The notes under the pieces were generated by a model, which was given only the letters and a program-made list of their open reading frames with translations, did not search any database and was not told where the DNA came from. Positions 8,370 through 17,335 of a stretch of 62,580 nucleotides of DNA are shown one piece after another. The DNA comes from an uncultured Oscillospiraceae bacterium (GTDB taxonomy: Bacteria; Bacillota; Clostridia; Oscillospirales; Oscillospiraceae): assembly GCA_944387205.1 (NCBI GenBank), contig CALXDZ010000088.1, positions 1 through 62,580 on the forward strand, given 5' to 3'. The first letter of the stretch is position 1; each line of letters opens with the position of its first letter. Made by a program: the position numbers and the translations under genes.

Positions 8370-9170
8370 ATGAAAATCATCGTATGTGTGAAGCAGGTTC
8401 CCGATACCTCCGGTAAGGTGGCGGTGAACCCGGATGGCACTCTGAACCGTGCCTCCATGCAGACCATCACCAACCCCGACGATATGAACGCCGTCGAGGC
8501 TGCTCTGAAGATCAAGGACGAGACCGGCTGCAAGGTCATCGTGGTCACCATGGGTCCCCCGCCCGCCGCTGGCATGCTGCGTGAGCTGATGGCCATGGGC
8601 GCTGACGAGGGGTATCTGGTGTCCGCCCGTGAGTTCGGCGGTTCCGATACCTATGCCACCTCTCAGATCGTCGCCGCTGCCGTGAACAAGATCGGCGTGG
8701 AGAAGGATGACATCATCCTGTGCGGCCGTCAGGCCATCGATGGCGATACTGCTCAGGTGGGTCCCCAGATCGCTGAGAAGCTGCATCTGCCCCAGGTTAC
8801 TTATGCCGCCGACATCAAGAAGGACGGCGACACCATTACCGTCAAGCGCATGCTGGAGGACGGCTACATGACCATCAAGGTCAAGACCCCCTGCCTGCTG
8901 ACCTGCATCAAGGAACTCAACGAGCCCCGTTACATGAGCGTGGGCGGCGTATTCGAGGCTTACAGCAAGCCCCTGACCACCCTGGACTATGAGGCTCTGA
9001 AGGACGATCCCCTGATCGACGCCACCACCATCGGCCTGAAGGGTTCTCCCACCAACATCCTGACCTCCTTTACGCCTCCTCAGAAGGGCGCAGGCATGAT
9101 GCTGGAAGGCAACGATATGGCAACCTGCGAGAAGCTGGCTGGTATCCTGGCCAAGAAGCACATCATCTGA
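8370..9170 (+). CDS. etfB: Electron transfer flavoprotein, beta subunit
   Basis: Small subunit of the electron transfer flavoprotein, 266 residues. Starts with the family hallmark MKIIVCVKQVPDT, then the GPP...LRELMAMGADEG segment and the GRQAIDGDTAQVGPQIAE motif that binds the nucleotide/flavin. In clostridial butyrate synthesis EtfAB with Bcd carries out NADH-dependent flavin-based bifurcation. AGGAGG lies 10 bases before the ATG. Translationally close to etfA (18-base gap). Confidence 0.96.
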   Translation: MKIIVCVKQVPDTSGKVAVNPDGTLNRASMQTITNPDDMNAVEAALKIKDETGCKVIVVTMGPPPAAGMLRELMAMGADEGYLVSAREFGGSDTYATSQIVAAAVNKIGVEKDDIILCGRQAIDGDTAQVGPQIAEKLHLPQVTYAADIKKDGDTITVKRMLEDGYMTIKVKTPCLLTCIKELNEPRYMSVGGVFEAYSKPLTTLDYEALKDDPLIDATTIGLKGSPTNILTSFTPPQKGAGMMLEGNDMATCEKLAGILAKKHII

Positions 9171-9188
9171 GAGAGGAGTAAGTGAATT

Positions 9189-10322
9189 ATGGCTTTCAAT
9201 AATACTGATCTGGCTGCTTTCAAGGATGTATGGGTCTTCTGTGAGCAGCGCGAGGGCAAGCTGATGCCCACCGATTTTGAGCTGATCTCCGAGGGTCGCC
9301 GTCTGGCGGATGAGCTGGGCGTGGACCTGTGCGGCCTGCTGCTGGGCGACAACGTGGAAGGCATTGCCAAGGAGCTGGGCGGCTACGGCGCCGACAAGGT
9401 GTACGTGTGCGACCATCCCCTGCTGAAGACCTACACCACTGATGCCTATGCCAAGGTCATCTGCGACGTGATCGAGGACCTCAAGCCCGAGGCCTTCCTG
9501 ATCGGCGCCACCAACATCGGCCGTGACCTGGGCCCCCGCTGCGCGGCTCGTCTGCACACCGGTCTGTGCGCTGACTGCACTCACCTGGATGTGGACATGG
9601 GCATCTACAAGGACTTCCTGCGGGAGGCTTCCACTCTGCCCGAGGAGAAGATCGAGGGTATGGGCGTTGCCAAGGTGCTGGGCCAGGATCACGATGTGTC
9701 CCGTGACCTGAAGATGACCCGTCCTGCATTCGGCGGTCACCTGATGGCTTCCATCATCTGCCCCCGTTTCCGTCCCACTATGGCCACTGTCCGTCCCGGC
9801 GTTATGAAGAAGGCTCCCTTCGATCAGGCCAAGGCTGATGCCTGCGAGATCGTCAAGCCTGCCTTCTCTCTGAGCGAGGCTGACATGGAGACCGAGGTCG
9901 TCGAGGTCGTCAAGGCTGCCAAGAAGCTGGTTGACCTGATCGGCGCTGACTTCATCGTGTCCGTGGGCCGCGGCATCAGCAAGGATGTCGAGGGCGGCAT
10001 CAAGCTGGCAGAGGAACTGGCTGCCGAACTGGGCGGCGTTGTGGGCGGCTCCCGTGCCGTTATCGACTCCGGCTGGCTGAGCGCTGACCACCAGGTTGGT
10101 CAGACCGGCAAGACCGTGCATCCCAAGGTCTATGTTGCTCTGGGCATCTCCGGTGCCATCCAGCACAAGGCCGGCATGCAGGATTCCGAGTGCATCATCG
10201 CGGTGAACAAGAACGACACCGCCCCCATCTTCGAGATCGCTGACTACGGCATCTGCGGCGACCTGTTCAAGGTCACCCCCATGCTGACCGAGGCCATTCG
10301 TGCCGCCAAGGCTGCGAAGTAA
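9189..10322 (+). CDS. etfA: Electron transfer flavoprotein, alpha subunit
   Basis: Large subunit, 377 residues. The C-terminal FAD domain shows VVGGSRAVIDSGW, the HQVGQTGKTV motif and YVALGISGAIQH, diagnostic for EtfA; the N-terminal half has the Etf alpha/beta fold with IGATNIGRDLGPR. Last gene of the operon, followed by a strong terminator. The operon lacks a thiolase and a CoA-transferase, which must lie elsewhere. Confidence 0.96.
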   Translation: MAFNNTDLAAFKDVWVFCEQREGKLMPTDFELISEGRRLADELGVDLCGLLLGDNVEGIAKELGGYGADKVYVCDHPLLKTYTTDAYAKVICDVIEDLKPEAFLIGATNIGRDLGPRCAARLHTGLCADCTHLDVDMGIYKDFLREASTLPEEKIEGMGVAKVLGQDHDVSRDLKMTRPAFGGHLMASIICPRFRPTMATVRPGVMKKAPFDQAKADACEIVKPAFSLSEADMETEVVEVVKAAKKLVDLIGADFIVSVGRGISKDVEGGIKLAEELAAELGGVVGGSRAVIDSGWLSADHQVGQTGKTVHPKVYVALGISGAIQHKAGMQDSECIIAVNKNDTAPIFEIADYGICGDLFKVTPMLTEAIRAAKAAK

Positions 10323-10337
10323 GGGAAATCCCGCTAC

Positions 10338-10372
10338 AAAAAAGAGCCATCCATTTGGATGGCTCTTTTTTA
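10338..10372 (+). terminator. Terminator of the butyrate operon
   Basis: Stem AAAGAGCCATCC with GGATGGCTCTTT and a five-T run, directly after etfA. Confidence 0.92.
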
Positions 10373-10554
10373 CTTTTGTCCCGGCTGTTATCTGGCGTTA
10401 GGAAATCATTTTTCTAAGCGTTGGACTTGTATATTTGCTGACCTGAAACTGCGGAAAGATTGACTTGACCTGTTCCAATTTGCTATTTCTCTGTTGAGAG
10501 CGGAAAAATTTTTGGCTCAATGGGATGCTTTGTCTTCTTGCCGGGTATTACAGA

Positions 10555-10568
10555 TGAAACATGTTTCA
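10555..10568. promoter_or_regulatory. Perfect 14-bp palindrome in the ECF sigma leader
   Basis: TGAAACATGTTTCA is a perfect palindrome lying directly before the Shine-Dalgarno sequence of the ECF sigma factor gene. It could be an operator or a small translation-controlling hairpin. Confidence 0.45.
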
Positions 10569-10584
10569 AGGAGACCAAAGGCCT

Positions 10585-11055
10585 ATGCTGACAGACAAGG
10601 AGTTTCATACGGCGGCGGAGCGATACCTGGATATGGTCTATCGCCTTGCTCTCAATACCCTGCGCCATCCTGCTGACGCGGAGGACGCGGCCCAGAATGT
10701 CATGCTGCGTCTGTGCCAGTCCCGGGAGAAGCTGGAGGGGGAGGACCACCTGCGCTACTGGCTGGTGCGGGTGACCCTCAACGAGTGCAAGCGCCTGCGC
10801 AGCAATCCCTGGCACCGCAGGACGGTTTCCCTGGAATCCTGCCAGGAGCCGGTGTTTTCCGCTCCGGAGAGTCGCCAGCTCTTTTTGGATGTGATGGAAC
10901 TGCCTGCCCGCTATCGGGTGCCGCTGTACCTGTATTACTATGAGGGGTACTCTGTGGCGGAAGTGGGGAAGCTGCTTCACCTGAAGGTCTCTACAGTGCA
11001 GACACGCCTGGCTCGAGGCCGGGCGAAGCTGAAGGCAAGTTGGACGGAGGAATGA
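10585..11055 (+). CDS. ECF-type RNA polymerase sigma factor
   Basis: 156-residue sigma-70 family protein of the extracytoplasmic function type. Region 2 is seen in YLDMVYRLALNTLRHPADAEDAAQNVMLRL (residues about 15-45), region 4 in YYYEGYSVAEVGKLLHLKVSTVQTRLARGRAKLK near the C-terminus. Start at ATG 10585, since AAGGAG precedes it; the ATG at 10561 has no ribosome binding site. The next gene, 3 bases downstream, encodes a membrane protein that is the probable anti-sigma partner. Target promoters cannot be deduced. Confidence 0.9.
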   Translation: MLTDKEFHTAAERYLDMVYRLALNTLRHPADAEDAAQNVMLRLCQSREKLEGEDHLRYWLVRVTLNECKRLRSNPWHRRTVSLESCQEPVFSAPESRQLFLDVMELPARYRVPLYLYYYEGYSVAEVGKLLHLKVSTVQTRLARGRAKLKASWTEE

Positions 11056-11058
11056 GCC

Positions 11059-12063
11059 ATGAAAGAACTCTATCGCAAGACATTTGACGAGGTCCATGCC
11101 TCCGAACGGCTGCGGGAGGAGGTACGAAATATGAAAGCAACCGATCGGAATGCAAGGAAGTTCCGGAGGCCGACTGCCCTGGTGGCGGTCATGATTTTGC
11201 TGGTGGTGCTGGCAGGGACCGTGGCGGCAGTGACCGCCGGTGTACCGGGCAGCATTCAGGGGTGGTTTACCCGGGAGTGGACAGATCTGTCTGGAGAGGC
11301 TATGCCCCAAGAGCAGATGGATCTGATCCAGGAACTGACCCAGTCAGTGGGCGTCAGCGACACCGACAGCGGCGTAACGGTAACGCTGGATTCTGTCACT
11401 GTGGGGCAGAATATGCTGTGGATGCTGTTGAAGGTCAGCGGCACCTATGAGGCAGAAGAGGCCTGGCTCTATCACTTTGCTGACTCTGAAATAGACCTGG
11501 ATTCAGAAAAGGCGAGTGCTGTAAGCGCTCCAGGGATCTGGAGCATGGACTATGCTTACCAGGGCCTGGCAGAGGACGGGACGCTGACCATGCTGGCCCG
11601 CTTCTGTGTGGACTCCGGGATGGGTTCCCTGCAGGAGGGCGGCCGGATGACGCTGGTGCTGGGCGATCTGATGTACAGCGACAAGGTGGCTTTGAAAGGA
11701 AACTGGGCTATTTCCTTTGATCTGGAGCCGGTGGAGGACCAGATGATCCTGACCTTGGAGGAACTGACCGTTCCGGCGGTGGATCTGGATACGGACGAGC
11801 AGGGAATGGTGACGCTCCATGATGTGTGCGTCAGTTCCACAGAACTTCAGTTTGTCCGTGCCGCGGAGGACCAGAGGTGGAGAGAGCTGTTTCCAACCCT
11901 GGTGCTGGAGGACGGTACCGAGGTATGCAGTACCAGCGGCACCAGTGGCTTCCTGGACGAGGCCCATACAAAGTGGGGTAGTGTCTTTTACTGGCAGCTC
12001 CCCGTGGATATGGACCATGTGACAGGTATCCGTTTCCAAGATGAGGTCTTTTCCCTGCGGTGA
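11059..12063 (+). CDS. DUF4179-like membrane protein, probable anti-sigma factor
   Basis: 334 residues: a basic cytosolic head of about 38 residues, one transmembrane segment (about 40-62, ALVAVMILLVVLAGTVAAVTAG), then a large extracytoplasmic domain rich in beta-strands. This is the layout of the DUF4179 proteins that follow ECF sigma genes in Firmicutes and are thought to hold the sigma factor at the membrane. Three bases separate it from the sigma gene, so the two are co-expressed. The stimulus is unknown. Partner role is inferred from context. Confidence 0.8.
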   Translation: MKELYRKTFDEVHASERLREEVRNMKATDRNARKFRRPTALVAVMILLVVLAGTVAAVTAGVPGSIQGWFTREWTDLSGEAMPQEQMDLIQELTQSVGVSDTDSGVTVTLDSVTVGQNMLWMLLKVSGTYEAEEAWLYHFADSEIDLDSEKASAVSAPGIWSMDYAYQGLAEDGTLTMLARFCVDSGMGSLQEGGRMTLVLGDLMYSDKVALKGNWAISFDLEPVEDQMILTLEELTVPAVDLDTDEQGMVTLHDVCVSSTELQFVRAAEDQRWRELFPTLVLEDGTEVCSTSGTSGFLDEAHTKWGSVFYWQLPVDMDHVTGIRFQDEVFSLR

Positions 12064-12080
12064 GGCTTCTCAACAAAGAG

Positions 12081-12122
12081 AGCAGCGCTCCGGACCAAAT
12101 CTGATCCGGAGCGCTGCTTTAC
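12081..12122. terminator. Bidirectional hairpin between converging genes
   Basis: Perfect 14-bp stem (12081-12094 with 12105-12118) with only short T runs on each side; placed between the converging DUF4179 and DUF308 genes. Confidence 0.7.
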
Positions 12123-12133
12123 ATAAAAAAGAG

Positions 12134-12784
12134 CTATTTCTCTTCAGACTCTTCGGTGAAAGATACATCTACGGCATCGCTTTTCCGCTGTAAATGCTCT
12201 GCATGCTCTCCTTCCTGACGGACAATATCCTCTGCGGCGTGTTCTACAGCACGGGCCAGAGAGGAGATCCGGAAAATGGCCCACAGGTCGGAGATGCCCT
12301 CGTAGATCAGCACCAGGCCGATGAGACGCAGCAAGAGTGTCAGAGAGTCAAAGGGATTGAGGACCGCACCTACGCCCAAAAGGATGGTCAGGCAAGAAAG
12401 CAGAAAATAGATGCTCCACTTGGAAAAGTCCAGGGAGCGAAGCGTCATGGCCCGCTTGAGATTGACAGCGCCGTCCACCACAATGATCAGTCCCAATACA
12501 AAGGGCAGGATGCTGGCGATTACAGTGGGCTTGAGGAGAGTAAAGACGCCGAAGGCTGCTGCTACGATACCTGCCAGCAGCTCTGGATGAAGGCCTTCCA
12601 GACCACGGCGGGTAAAATAGGCGATGATGTTGAACACACCGTAGATAGTTACCACGCTGCCGATGCAGTAGCAGAGCATTTTGGCGCTGCCGTCCGGCCA
12701 GATGGCCAGCACTATGCCAAGGAGAAGATATAAAAGGGCGCTGAGGACAAAATTCCACTTGATATCCCGAAGAGTTTCCTTCAT
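12134..12784 (-). CDS. DUF308/HdeD-like membrane protein
   Basis: 216 residues with six evenly spaced hydrophobic helices in three pairs and the typical DUF308 signature GLIIVVDGAVNLKRAM and LRLIGLVLIYEGISDLW. Members (HdeD) are linked to acid resistance in enterobacteria, but the role in Clostridia is not known. The C-terminal 45 residues are hydrophilic and charged. ATG 12784 is chosen because AAGGAG lies 8 bases before it; a GTG three codons earlier overlaps that site. Confidence 0.85.
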   Translation of the reverse strand: MKETLRDIKWNFVLSALLYLLLGIVLAIWPDGSAKMLCYCIGSVVTIYGVFNIIAYFTRRGLEGLHPELLAGIVAAAFGVFTLLKPTVIASILPFVLGLIIVVDGAVNLKRAMTLRSLDFSKWSIYFLLSCLTILLGVGAVLNPFDSLTLLLRLIGLVLIYEGISDLWAIFRISSLARAVEHAAEDIVRQEGEHAEHLQRKSDAVDVSFTEESEEK

Positions 12785-12895
12785 GCCGATCACTCCTTTT
12801 GTGGCTCATGGAAAAAGCCGCATTCCCATGGCAGAAAAAGAAAGAAAACTTGTTTATTATTATACCACACAATCCTGGATTGTCATCCTGAATCC

Positions 12896-12932
12896 GACAA
12901 AAAACCCCGCCGGAAAAATTTCGGCGGGGCTG
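12896..12932 (-). terminator. Terminator after the DUF554 gene
   Basis: Stem CCCCGCCG with CGGCGGGG and a six-T run on the minus strand, just after the stop at 12938. Confidence 0.88.
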
Positions 12933-12937
12933 GAAAT

Positions 12938-13648
12938 TCACATAAAGGTGCAGAGCAGAATGGGAACAAAAAGGGCCAGCACATAGTTCATGACCTTCAG
13001 CTTGGTAATGCCCAGTAAGTTTAAGCCTAGAGCTACAATCAGGATTGAGCCCACTATCAGCATTTCAGTAAGGGCTGCACTGGGCTCGCTGGTAGAGACA
13101 TCCACCAGGAAAGGAGCCAAGAAATGAGCAACAGTGGCGATACCTCCCTGAACAATGAATACGGTGACAGCCGCAAGAAGAACGCCGATACCCAGAGAGG
13201 ATGCAAAGATGGTGGAGGAGACCAGGTCCAAAATGGACTTGGTGAAAAGCAAATCGTGATTGCCAGTGAGACCATCCTGCAGAGCGCCCATGACTGTCAT
13301 GGAGCCTACGCAGAATACCAGGGAGGAGGTGACAAATCCCTCCGCCAGAGAGGGACGCCCATCACCCTCCTTCTGGAATCGGTTCTCCAGTTTTTGAGCA
13401 AAGCGATTGAGGCGCCCATCCAGGTCCAAAAGCTCGCCCAGAATAGCGCCCACTACCATGGAGATGATAGGGATGAGGGCGTTGGAGCTGCCGCTCAGAC
13501 CGGTCAGACCAATGTATAGAGTGCATAGCCCTAAGCCCTTCATAACGGTATCCCGCAGACGCTCCGGCAGGACTTTTTCACCCAAAAGCATTCCCAGAAG
13601 GGAGCCGGTGATGACAGTAATAGTGTTGACGATGGTGCCCACTAGCAT
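12938..13648 (-). CDS. DUF554 family membrane protein
   Basis: 236 residues, seven predicted membrane helices, and the DUF554 (YdfK/YqgA-like) features: MLVGTIVNTITVITGSLLGMLLG at the N-terminus and GSMTVMGALQDGL in the middle. The family is thought to be a transporter but no substrate is established. It lies 7 bases after the tcdA stop and shares its transcript. ATG 13648 is preceded by AAAGGAG with a longer than usual spacing (about 12 bases). Confidence 0.85.
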   Translation of the reverse strand: MLVGTIVNTITVITGSLLGMLLGEKVLPERLRDTVMKGLGLCTLYIGLTGLSGSSNALIPIISMVVGAILGELLDLDGRLNRFAQKLENRFQKEGDGRPSLAEGFVTSSLVFCVGSMTVMGALQDGLTGNHDLLFTKSILDLVSSTIFASSLGIGVLLAAVTVFIVQGGIATVAHFLAPFLVDVSTSEPSAALTEMLIVGSILIVALGLNLLGITKLKVMNYVLALFVPILLCTFM

Positions 13649-13655
13649 AGGCTTG

Positions 13656-14384
13656 TTACACTCCTTTTCTTTTGGAAATCAAATTACGAACCACCTGTGA
13701 GCCCAAAAGAAGACCGGCGGTGGCCGGGACCCAGGGACTGCTGGCAGGGACGCTCCTTCGACCGGGAGGCGGGGCCTCCAGCTGTGCGGCGCAGACCGGC
13801 TCCTCGGGACTGAACACCACGTCCAGATGTTCGATGCCTCGCTTGCGCAGTTCCCGGCGCATGACCCGGGCCAAAGGACAGCCGTAGGTCTTGGCCAGGT
13901 CCGTGATCTCCAGTCGGGTGGGGTCCAGCTTGTTGCCAGTACCCAGAGCGGAGAAAATGGGAATGCCGCGGTTGAGAGCGGTCTCGATCAGGTCCAGCTT
14001 GCAGGACACCAAATCAATGGCATCCACAATATAGTCGTATTTGCAGCCTACAGGGAAGAAGAGGTCCCGGTGGTCGGCATCATATAGGGCCTGAATTGGG
14101 TGGAGGCGGATCTGGGGATGGATATCCCGGGCCCGGGCAGATACCGCTTCAGTTTTGGGTTGACCCAGGGTAGAGTGAAGAGCCTCCAGCTGCCGGTTGA
14201 GATTGGTGACGGCGACAGTGTCGCTGTCCACAAGTGTCAGTTCTCCCACCCCGGAACGAATCAAAACCTCGGCGGCGTAGCTGCCCACACCACCCAGTCC
14301 GAATACGGCCACATGACAGGTCTCCAAGTAGTGCTGGGCTTCCTGCCCCCAGAGCATCTCGCTGCGCAGAAACTGTTCGCTCAT
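13656..14384 (-). CDS. tcdA: tRNA threonylcarbamoyladenosine dehydratase
   Basis: E1/ThiF-family ATPase that cyclises t6A37 to ct6A in tRNA. 242 residues; ATP-binding AVFGLGGVGSYAAEVLIRSGVG, the metal/adenylate segment LVDSDTVAVTNLNRQ with the conserved Arg, DAIDLVSCKLDLIE, and the TcdA-type CPLARVMRRELRKRGI. It lacks the ubiquitin-like partner domain of MoeB/ThiF pathways, and the absence of the paired zinc CxxC motifs of MoeB supports TcdA. Upstream of the DUF554 gene in one transcript. Confidence 0.92.
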   Translation of the reverse strand: MSEQFLRSEMLWGQEAQHYLETCHVAVFGLGGVGSYAAEVLIRSGVGELTLVDSDTVAVTNLNRQLEALHSTLGQPKTEAVSARARDIHPQIRLHPIQALYDADHRDLFFPVGCKYDYIVDAIDLVSCKLDLIETALNRGIPIFSALGTGNKLDPTRLEITDLAKTYGCPLARVMRRELRKRGIEHLDVVFSPEEPVCAAQLEAPPPGRRSVPASSPWVPATAGLLLGSQVVRNLISKRKGV

Positions 14385-14410
14385 GGTTTGTTCTCTCCTG
14401 ATAAAAATAA

Positions 14411-14458
14411 AAAGGAAAAAAGGTTGGCTTTGATCAAATCAAAGCCAACCTTTTTTTG
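14411..14458 (-). terminator. Terminator after the parvulin gene
   Basis: Stem AAGGTTGGCTTTGA with TCAAAGCCAACCTT flanked by A and T runs on both sides; on the minus strand it directly follows the stop at 14467. Confidence 0.88.
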
Positions 14459-14466
14459 CTTATGCA

Positions 14467-16032
14467 TCAGCCAACAAATCTGATGCCGAAGCCTTCGGTG
14501 GCCTCGTAGCCTTCTGTCTTTTCAGCGTGCCAGTCGTTGACAGCCTGGGTCAACAGGTTGCTGCGCACCTGAACCATCCAATAGGGATCGCCAAAGCTGG
14601 AGAGATACATGATGTGATAGCCATAGGAGCTCTCCACAATGCCGGTGTCGCCCACTTTGCGGCTGGGATCCAAGCTCCAGTCCTTGAACTCAGTCACCAG
14701 ACTGCTGTCCTGAGAGATGTCAGGGATCAGTCCGCCGTCTTCCACACTGCCGGTGTCCTGAGAGTATTCCTTGACCAGCTCGATGAAGGAATCCTCAGTG
14801 GCAGCGCCAGCCTTCCACTGGGCCAGGATATCCTCGGCCTCAGCCTTGGCAGCGTCCTTCTTGGCCTGGACATCGGCCTCATGGCCCTCATCATCCTCGG
14901 ACAACTCAGTGCTTTCAGGCTGGATCAGAATGTGGCGAACATTGGCCACATCGTAATCGTTGCGGTAGCGGCCGTGGAACACCAGGATATAGGTGCCGGT
15001 GCCATCCACCTCGATAACGGTGGAATCCCCGTCCTGACGGGCCTCATCAAAGAGCCAGGTGGTCAGATCGTCACCGGAGTAGGTGGTGCCCTCATTGTCG
15101 GAGTAGGAAGCCTTATCCTCGGTGTCTGCCAGAGCTTCCAGACCTTCGCCGGCCTGATACTTGGCATACAGCTCGTCGGCGATGGTCTTGGACTCGGCCA
15201 TGGCAGCCTCGTTCTCCTCGTCAGTGGGCTCCACGGTGTTGCCGTCCTCATCGGTAGTGGTCTCGGCTACGCCGGAGACCAGAATCTGCTCATAGTCCAC
15301 CAGGTCATAGGAGTTGGGGTCCTCCTCATAGGCATCGCTGATCTGCTGGTCGGTGTAGGAGGCTTCGGTCTCGTCCTGGTAGGCCTGAGCATAGTAGGAG
15401 GCCACTAGAGATTGAGTCAGCAGCTCCTTGTAGATGTCCTCGGTCATGTACTTGCCGTACATCATCTGGAGGTAGTCAGCCCGGTCATAGTTGGTGCCGT
15501 TGGAGGAGTTCAGGCTCTCCACAGACTCATCCAGGGAGTCCAGGTTGTCCTGGATCTGCTGGTCCAGATCGTCCACGGTGAAGCCCTCTTCCTGGGCGGC
15601 GTCATACAGAGCGGTAGCGGTGACCATCTGATCCTCGGCCTGCTGCAGGAAGTAGTCGAACCAGGTGCCTCCGTCCTCCAGCATGGCGCAGTCCTGCGTC
15701 TTCAGGGACTTGCTGGTATCCAAGCCAAACATGGAGGCATAGCTGCCGTAGCTGCTGAGGAACTGGTTATAGACACTGCTGTAGTAATAATTGACCTCGG
15801 CGGCAGTGTACTTCTCGCCGTTGATGGTCACTGCGGTGGCCCGCTTCTGCAGGATGCCTGAATTCCAAGTCACCACGATGGCAGCCACCAGCAAAAAAAC
15901 AATAAAAATCGCGGCGTACATTCTGTCGCTGCGCTTTTGCTTCTTGCGCTCGGCGGCTTCCCGGGCGGTCTTGGGGTCCAGAATGCTGGGATCCTTCTCC
16001 TGACGGGTCTTCTTTTCTCTTGATGCGCTCAT
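14467..16032 (-). CDS. Membrane-anchored parvulin-type peptidyl-prolyl isomerase (PrsA/SurA-like)
   Basis: 521 residues: basic cytosolic N-terminus, one transmembrane helix (about 38-57), a helical SurA/PrsA-type chaperone region including INGEKYTAAEVNYYY, and a C-terminal parvulin domain (about 360-480) starting at NVRHILIQ and ending at YGYHIMYL. It is very acidic and carries long Asp/Glu/Ser-rich stretches. The family folds secreted proteins on the outer face of the membrane. Unlike PrsA it is anchored by a helix, not a lipid. Monocistronic, with its own terminator. Confidence 0.88.
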   Translation of the reverse strand: MSASREKKTRQEKDPSILDPKTAREAAERKKQKRSDRMYAAIFIVFLLVAAIVVTWNSGILQKRATAVTINGEKYTAAEVNYYYSSVYNQFLSSYGSYASMFGLDTSKSLKTQDCAMLEDGGTWFDYFLQQAEDQMVTATALYDAAQEEGFTVDDLDQQIQDNLDSLDESVESLNSSNGTNYDRADYLQMMYGKYMTEDIYKELLTQSLVASYYAQAYQDETEASYTDQQISDAYEEDPNSYDLVDYEQILVSGVAETTTDEDGNTVEPTDEENEAAMAESKTIADELYAKYQAGEGLEALADTEDKASYSDNEGTTYSGDDLTTWLFDEARQDGDSTVIEVDGTGTYILVFHGRYRNDYDVANVRHILIQPESTELSEDDEGHEADVQAKKDAAKAEAEDILAQWKAGAATEDSFIELVKEYSQDTGSVEDGGLIPDISQDSSLVTEFKDWSLDPSRKVGDTGIVESSYGYHIMYLSSFGDPYWMVQVRSNLLTQAVNDWHAEKTEGYEATEGFGIRFVG

Positions 16033-16210
16033 TGTTGTTCAATCCTCTCAATCTATCCAAGAATGCTCTTCGCAAAAAAGCGCGAGATTCACTTATCCAT
16101 TATACTTGATATATTCTCAATACGCAAGGAAAAAATACAGAAATTCGAGCTTTTCCGGTGAATGGCATGATGTTGGACAAAACCATATCACAGAGACCTG
16201 AAAACAACCT

Positions 16211-16249
16211 GAAAAAGAGAGGGACGGAAAAACCGTCTCCTCTCTTTGA
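16211..16249 (-). terminator. Terminator after the aldo/keto reductase
   Basis: About 14-bp stem with one bulge (AAAGAGAGG...CCTCTCTTT) and a five-T run on the minus strand, 34 bases after the stop at 16283. Confidence 0.85.
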
Positions 16250-16282
16250 CTATGAAAAGGTCTGCGGCAATTCTGCGCAGCC

Positions 16283-17293
16283 TTATTTCAAAAATGTAAG
16301 GTAATCCTTGTAGTTGTCCTCCAGCAGGCGGGGAGTATCCAAACCATAGGGGCATTTGGAAACACACTGACCGCAGTGGAGGCAGTCTTTGATCTTGGCC
16401 ATTTTCTCCTGATTGGCTGGGGTGAGCCACTCCTGAGTGGGGGCCCGACGGAGCATCAGAGACATCCGGGCACAGGTGTTGATCTCAATTCCTGCGGGAC
16501 AGGGCATACAGTAGCCGCAACCCCGGCAGAAGTCGCCGGAGAGCTCCTTGCGGTCCTTCTCAATGATAGCCTTGAGTTCATCCGTCAGCGCAGGGATCTG
16601 CCGGATGCACGCCAGGAACTCGTCCAGCTCCCAGTCGTGCTGCACACCCCAGATGGGGACAACACCAGGCTGCAGAGCCAGGAAAGCCGCTGCGGCGGTG
16701 CCGCTGCGGATCAATCCGCCAGCCATGCCCTTCATGGCGATGAAGCCCATGCCAGCTTTGGCGCACAGGTCCACCAGCTCCTGCTCCTGGGGTCCTGCCA
16801 GATAGCTATAGGGGAACTGAAGCGTGGCATAGAGACCGGATTCAATGGCCTCATGAGCCACAGCCAGGCGGTGGTTGCTGATGCCAATGTGGCGGATCTT
16901 GCCCTGACGCTTGGCCTCCATGGCCGCGTCATAAAGGCCGTCTGCTCCACCGGGCTTGGGGCAGAAAGCGGGGTTATGGAACTGATAGATATCGATGTAA
17001 TCAGTGCCCAGCATGTTTAGACTGGTCTCCAGATCCTTCCACATTTCCCCGGCATTGGAGGCAGCGGTCTTGGTGGCAATGACCACCTGGCTGCGCATGC
17101 CAGAGAAAGCGGCGCCCACCTTCGCCTCGCTGTCAGAGTAAGCCCGGGCGGTATCAAAAAATGTCATGCCTCCGTCAAAGGCACGGTGCAGCAGCCGTAC
17201 AGCATCTTCCTGACTGATGCGCTGAATGGGGAGACAGCCAAAGCCGTTCTTTTCAATGACAATTCCGGTGGAGCCCAGTGTGATGTTTGCCAT
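16283..17293 (-). CDS. Aldo/keto reductase with C-terminal 4Fe-4S domain
   Basis: 336 residues. N-terminal TIM-barrel of the aldo/keto reductase family: FFDTARAYSDSEAKVG with catalytic Asp and Tyr, and IATKTA with the Lys. The C-terminus carries CRGCGYCMPCPAGIEI and CLHCGQCVSKCPYGLD, typical of ferredoxin-like cluster binding in the YdhF/YghZ-like anaerobic branch. Start at ATG 17293 with AAAGGAGGAAGG. Substrate unknown; the clusters suggest electron exchange with ferredoxin rather than simple NADPH reduction. It is transcribed downstream of the structured RNA at 17336-17579 but separated from it by a terminator. Confidence 0.92.
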   Translation of the reverse strand: MANITLGSTGIVIEKNGFGCLPIQRISQEDAVRLLHRAFDGGMTFFDTARAYSDSEAKVGAAFSGMRSQVVIATKTAASNAGEMWKDLETSLNMLGTDYIDIYQFHNPAFCPKPGGADGLYDAAMEAKRQGKIRHIGISNHRLAVAHEAIESGLYATLQFPYSYLAGPQEQELVDLCAKAGMGFIAMKGMAGGLIRSGTAAAAFLALQPGVVPIWGVQHDWELDEFLACIRQIPALTDELKAIIEKDRKELSGDFCRGCGYCMPCPAGIEINTCARMSLMLRRAPTQEWLTPANQEKMAKIKDCLHCGQCVSKCPYGLDTPRLLEDNYKDYLTFLK

Positions 17294-17335
17294 AATCCTT
17301 CCTCCTTTGTATCCAAACCGGCAACAGCTGCCCGG

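Noticed and set aside
8289-10166. A 625-codon open frame on the minus strand opposite etfB-etfA
   Set aside because: Antisense shadow of highly expressed genes; no motif or start site.
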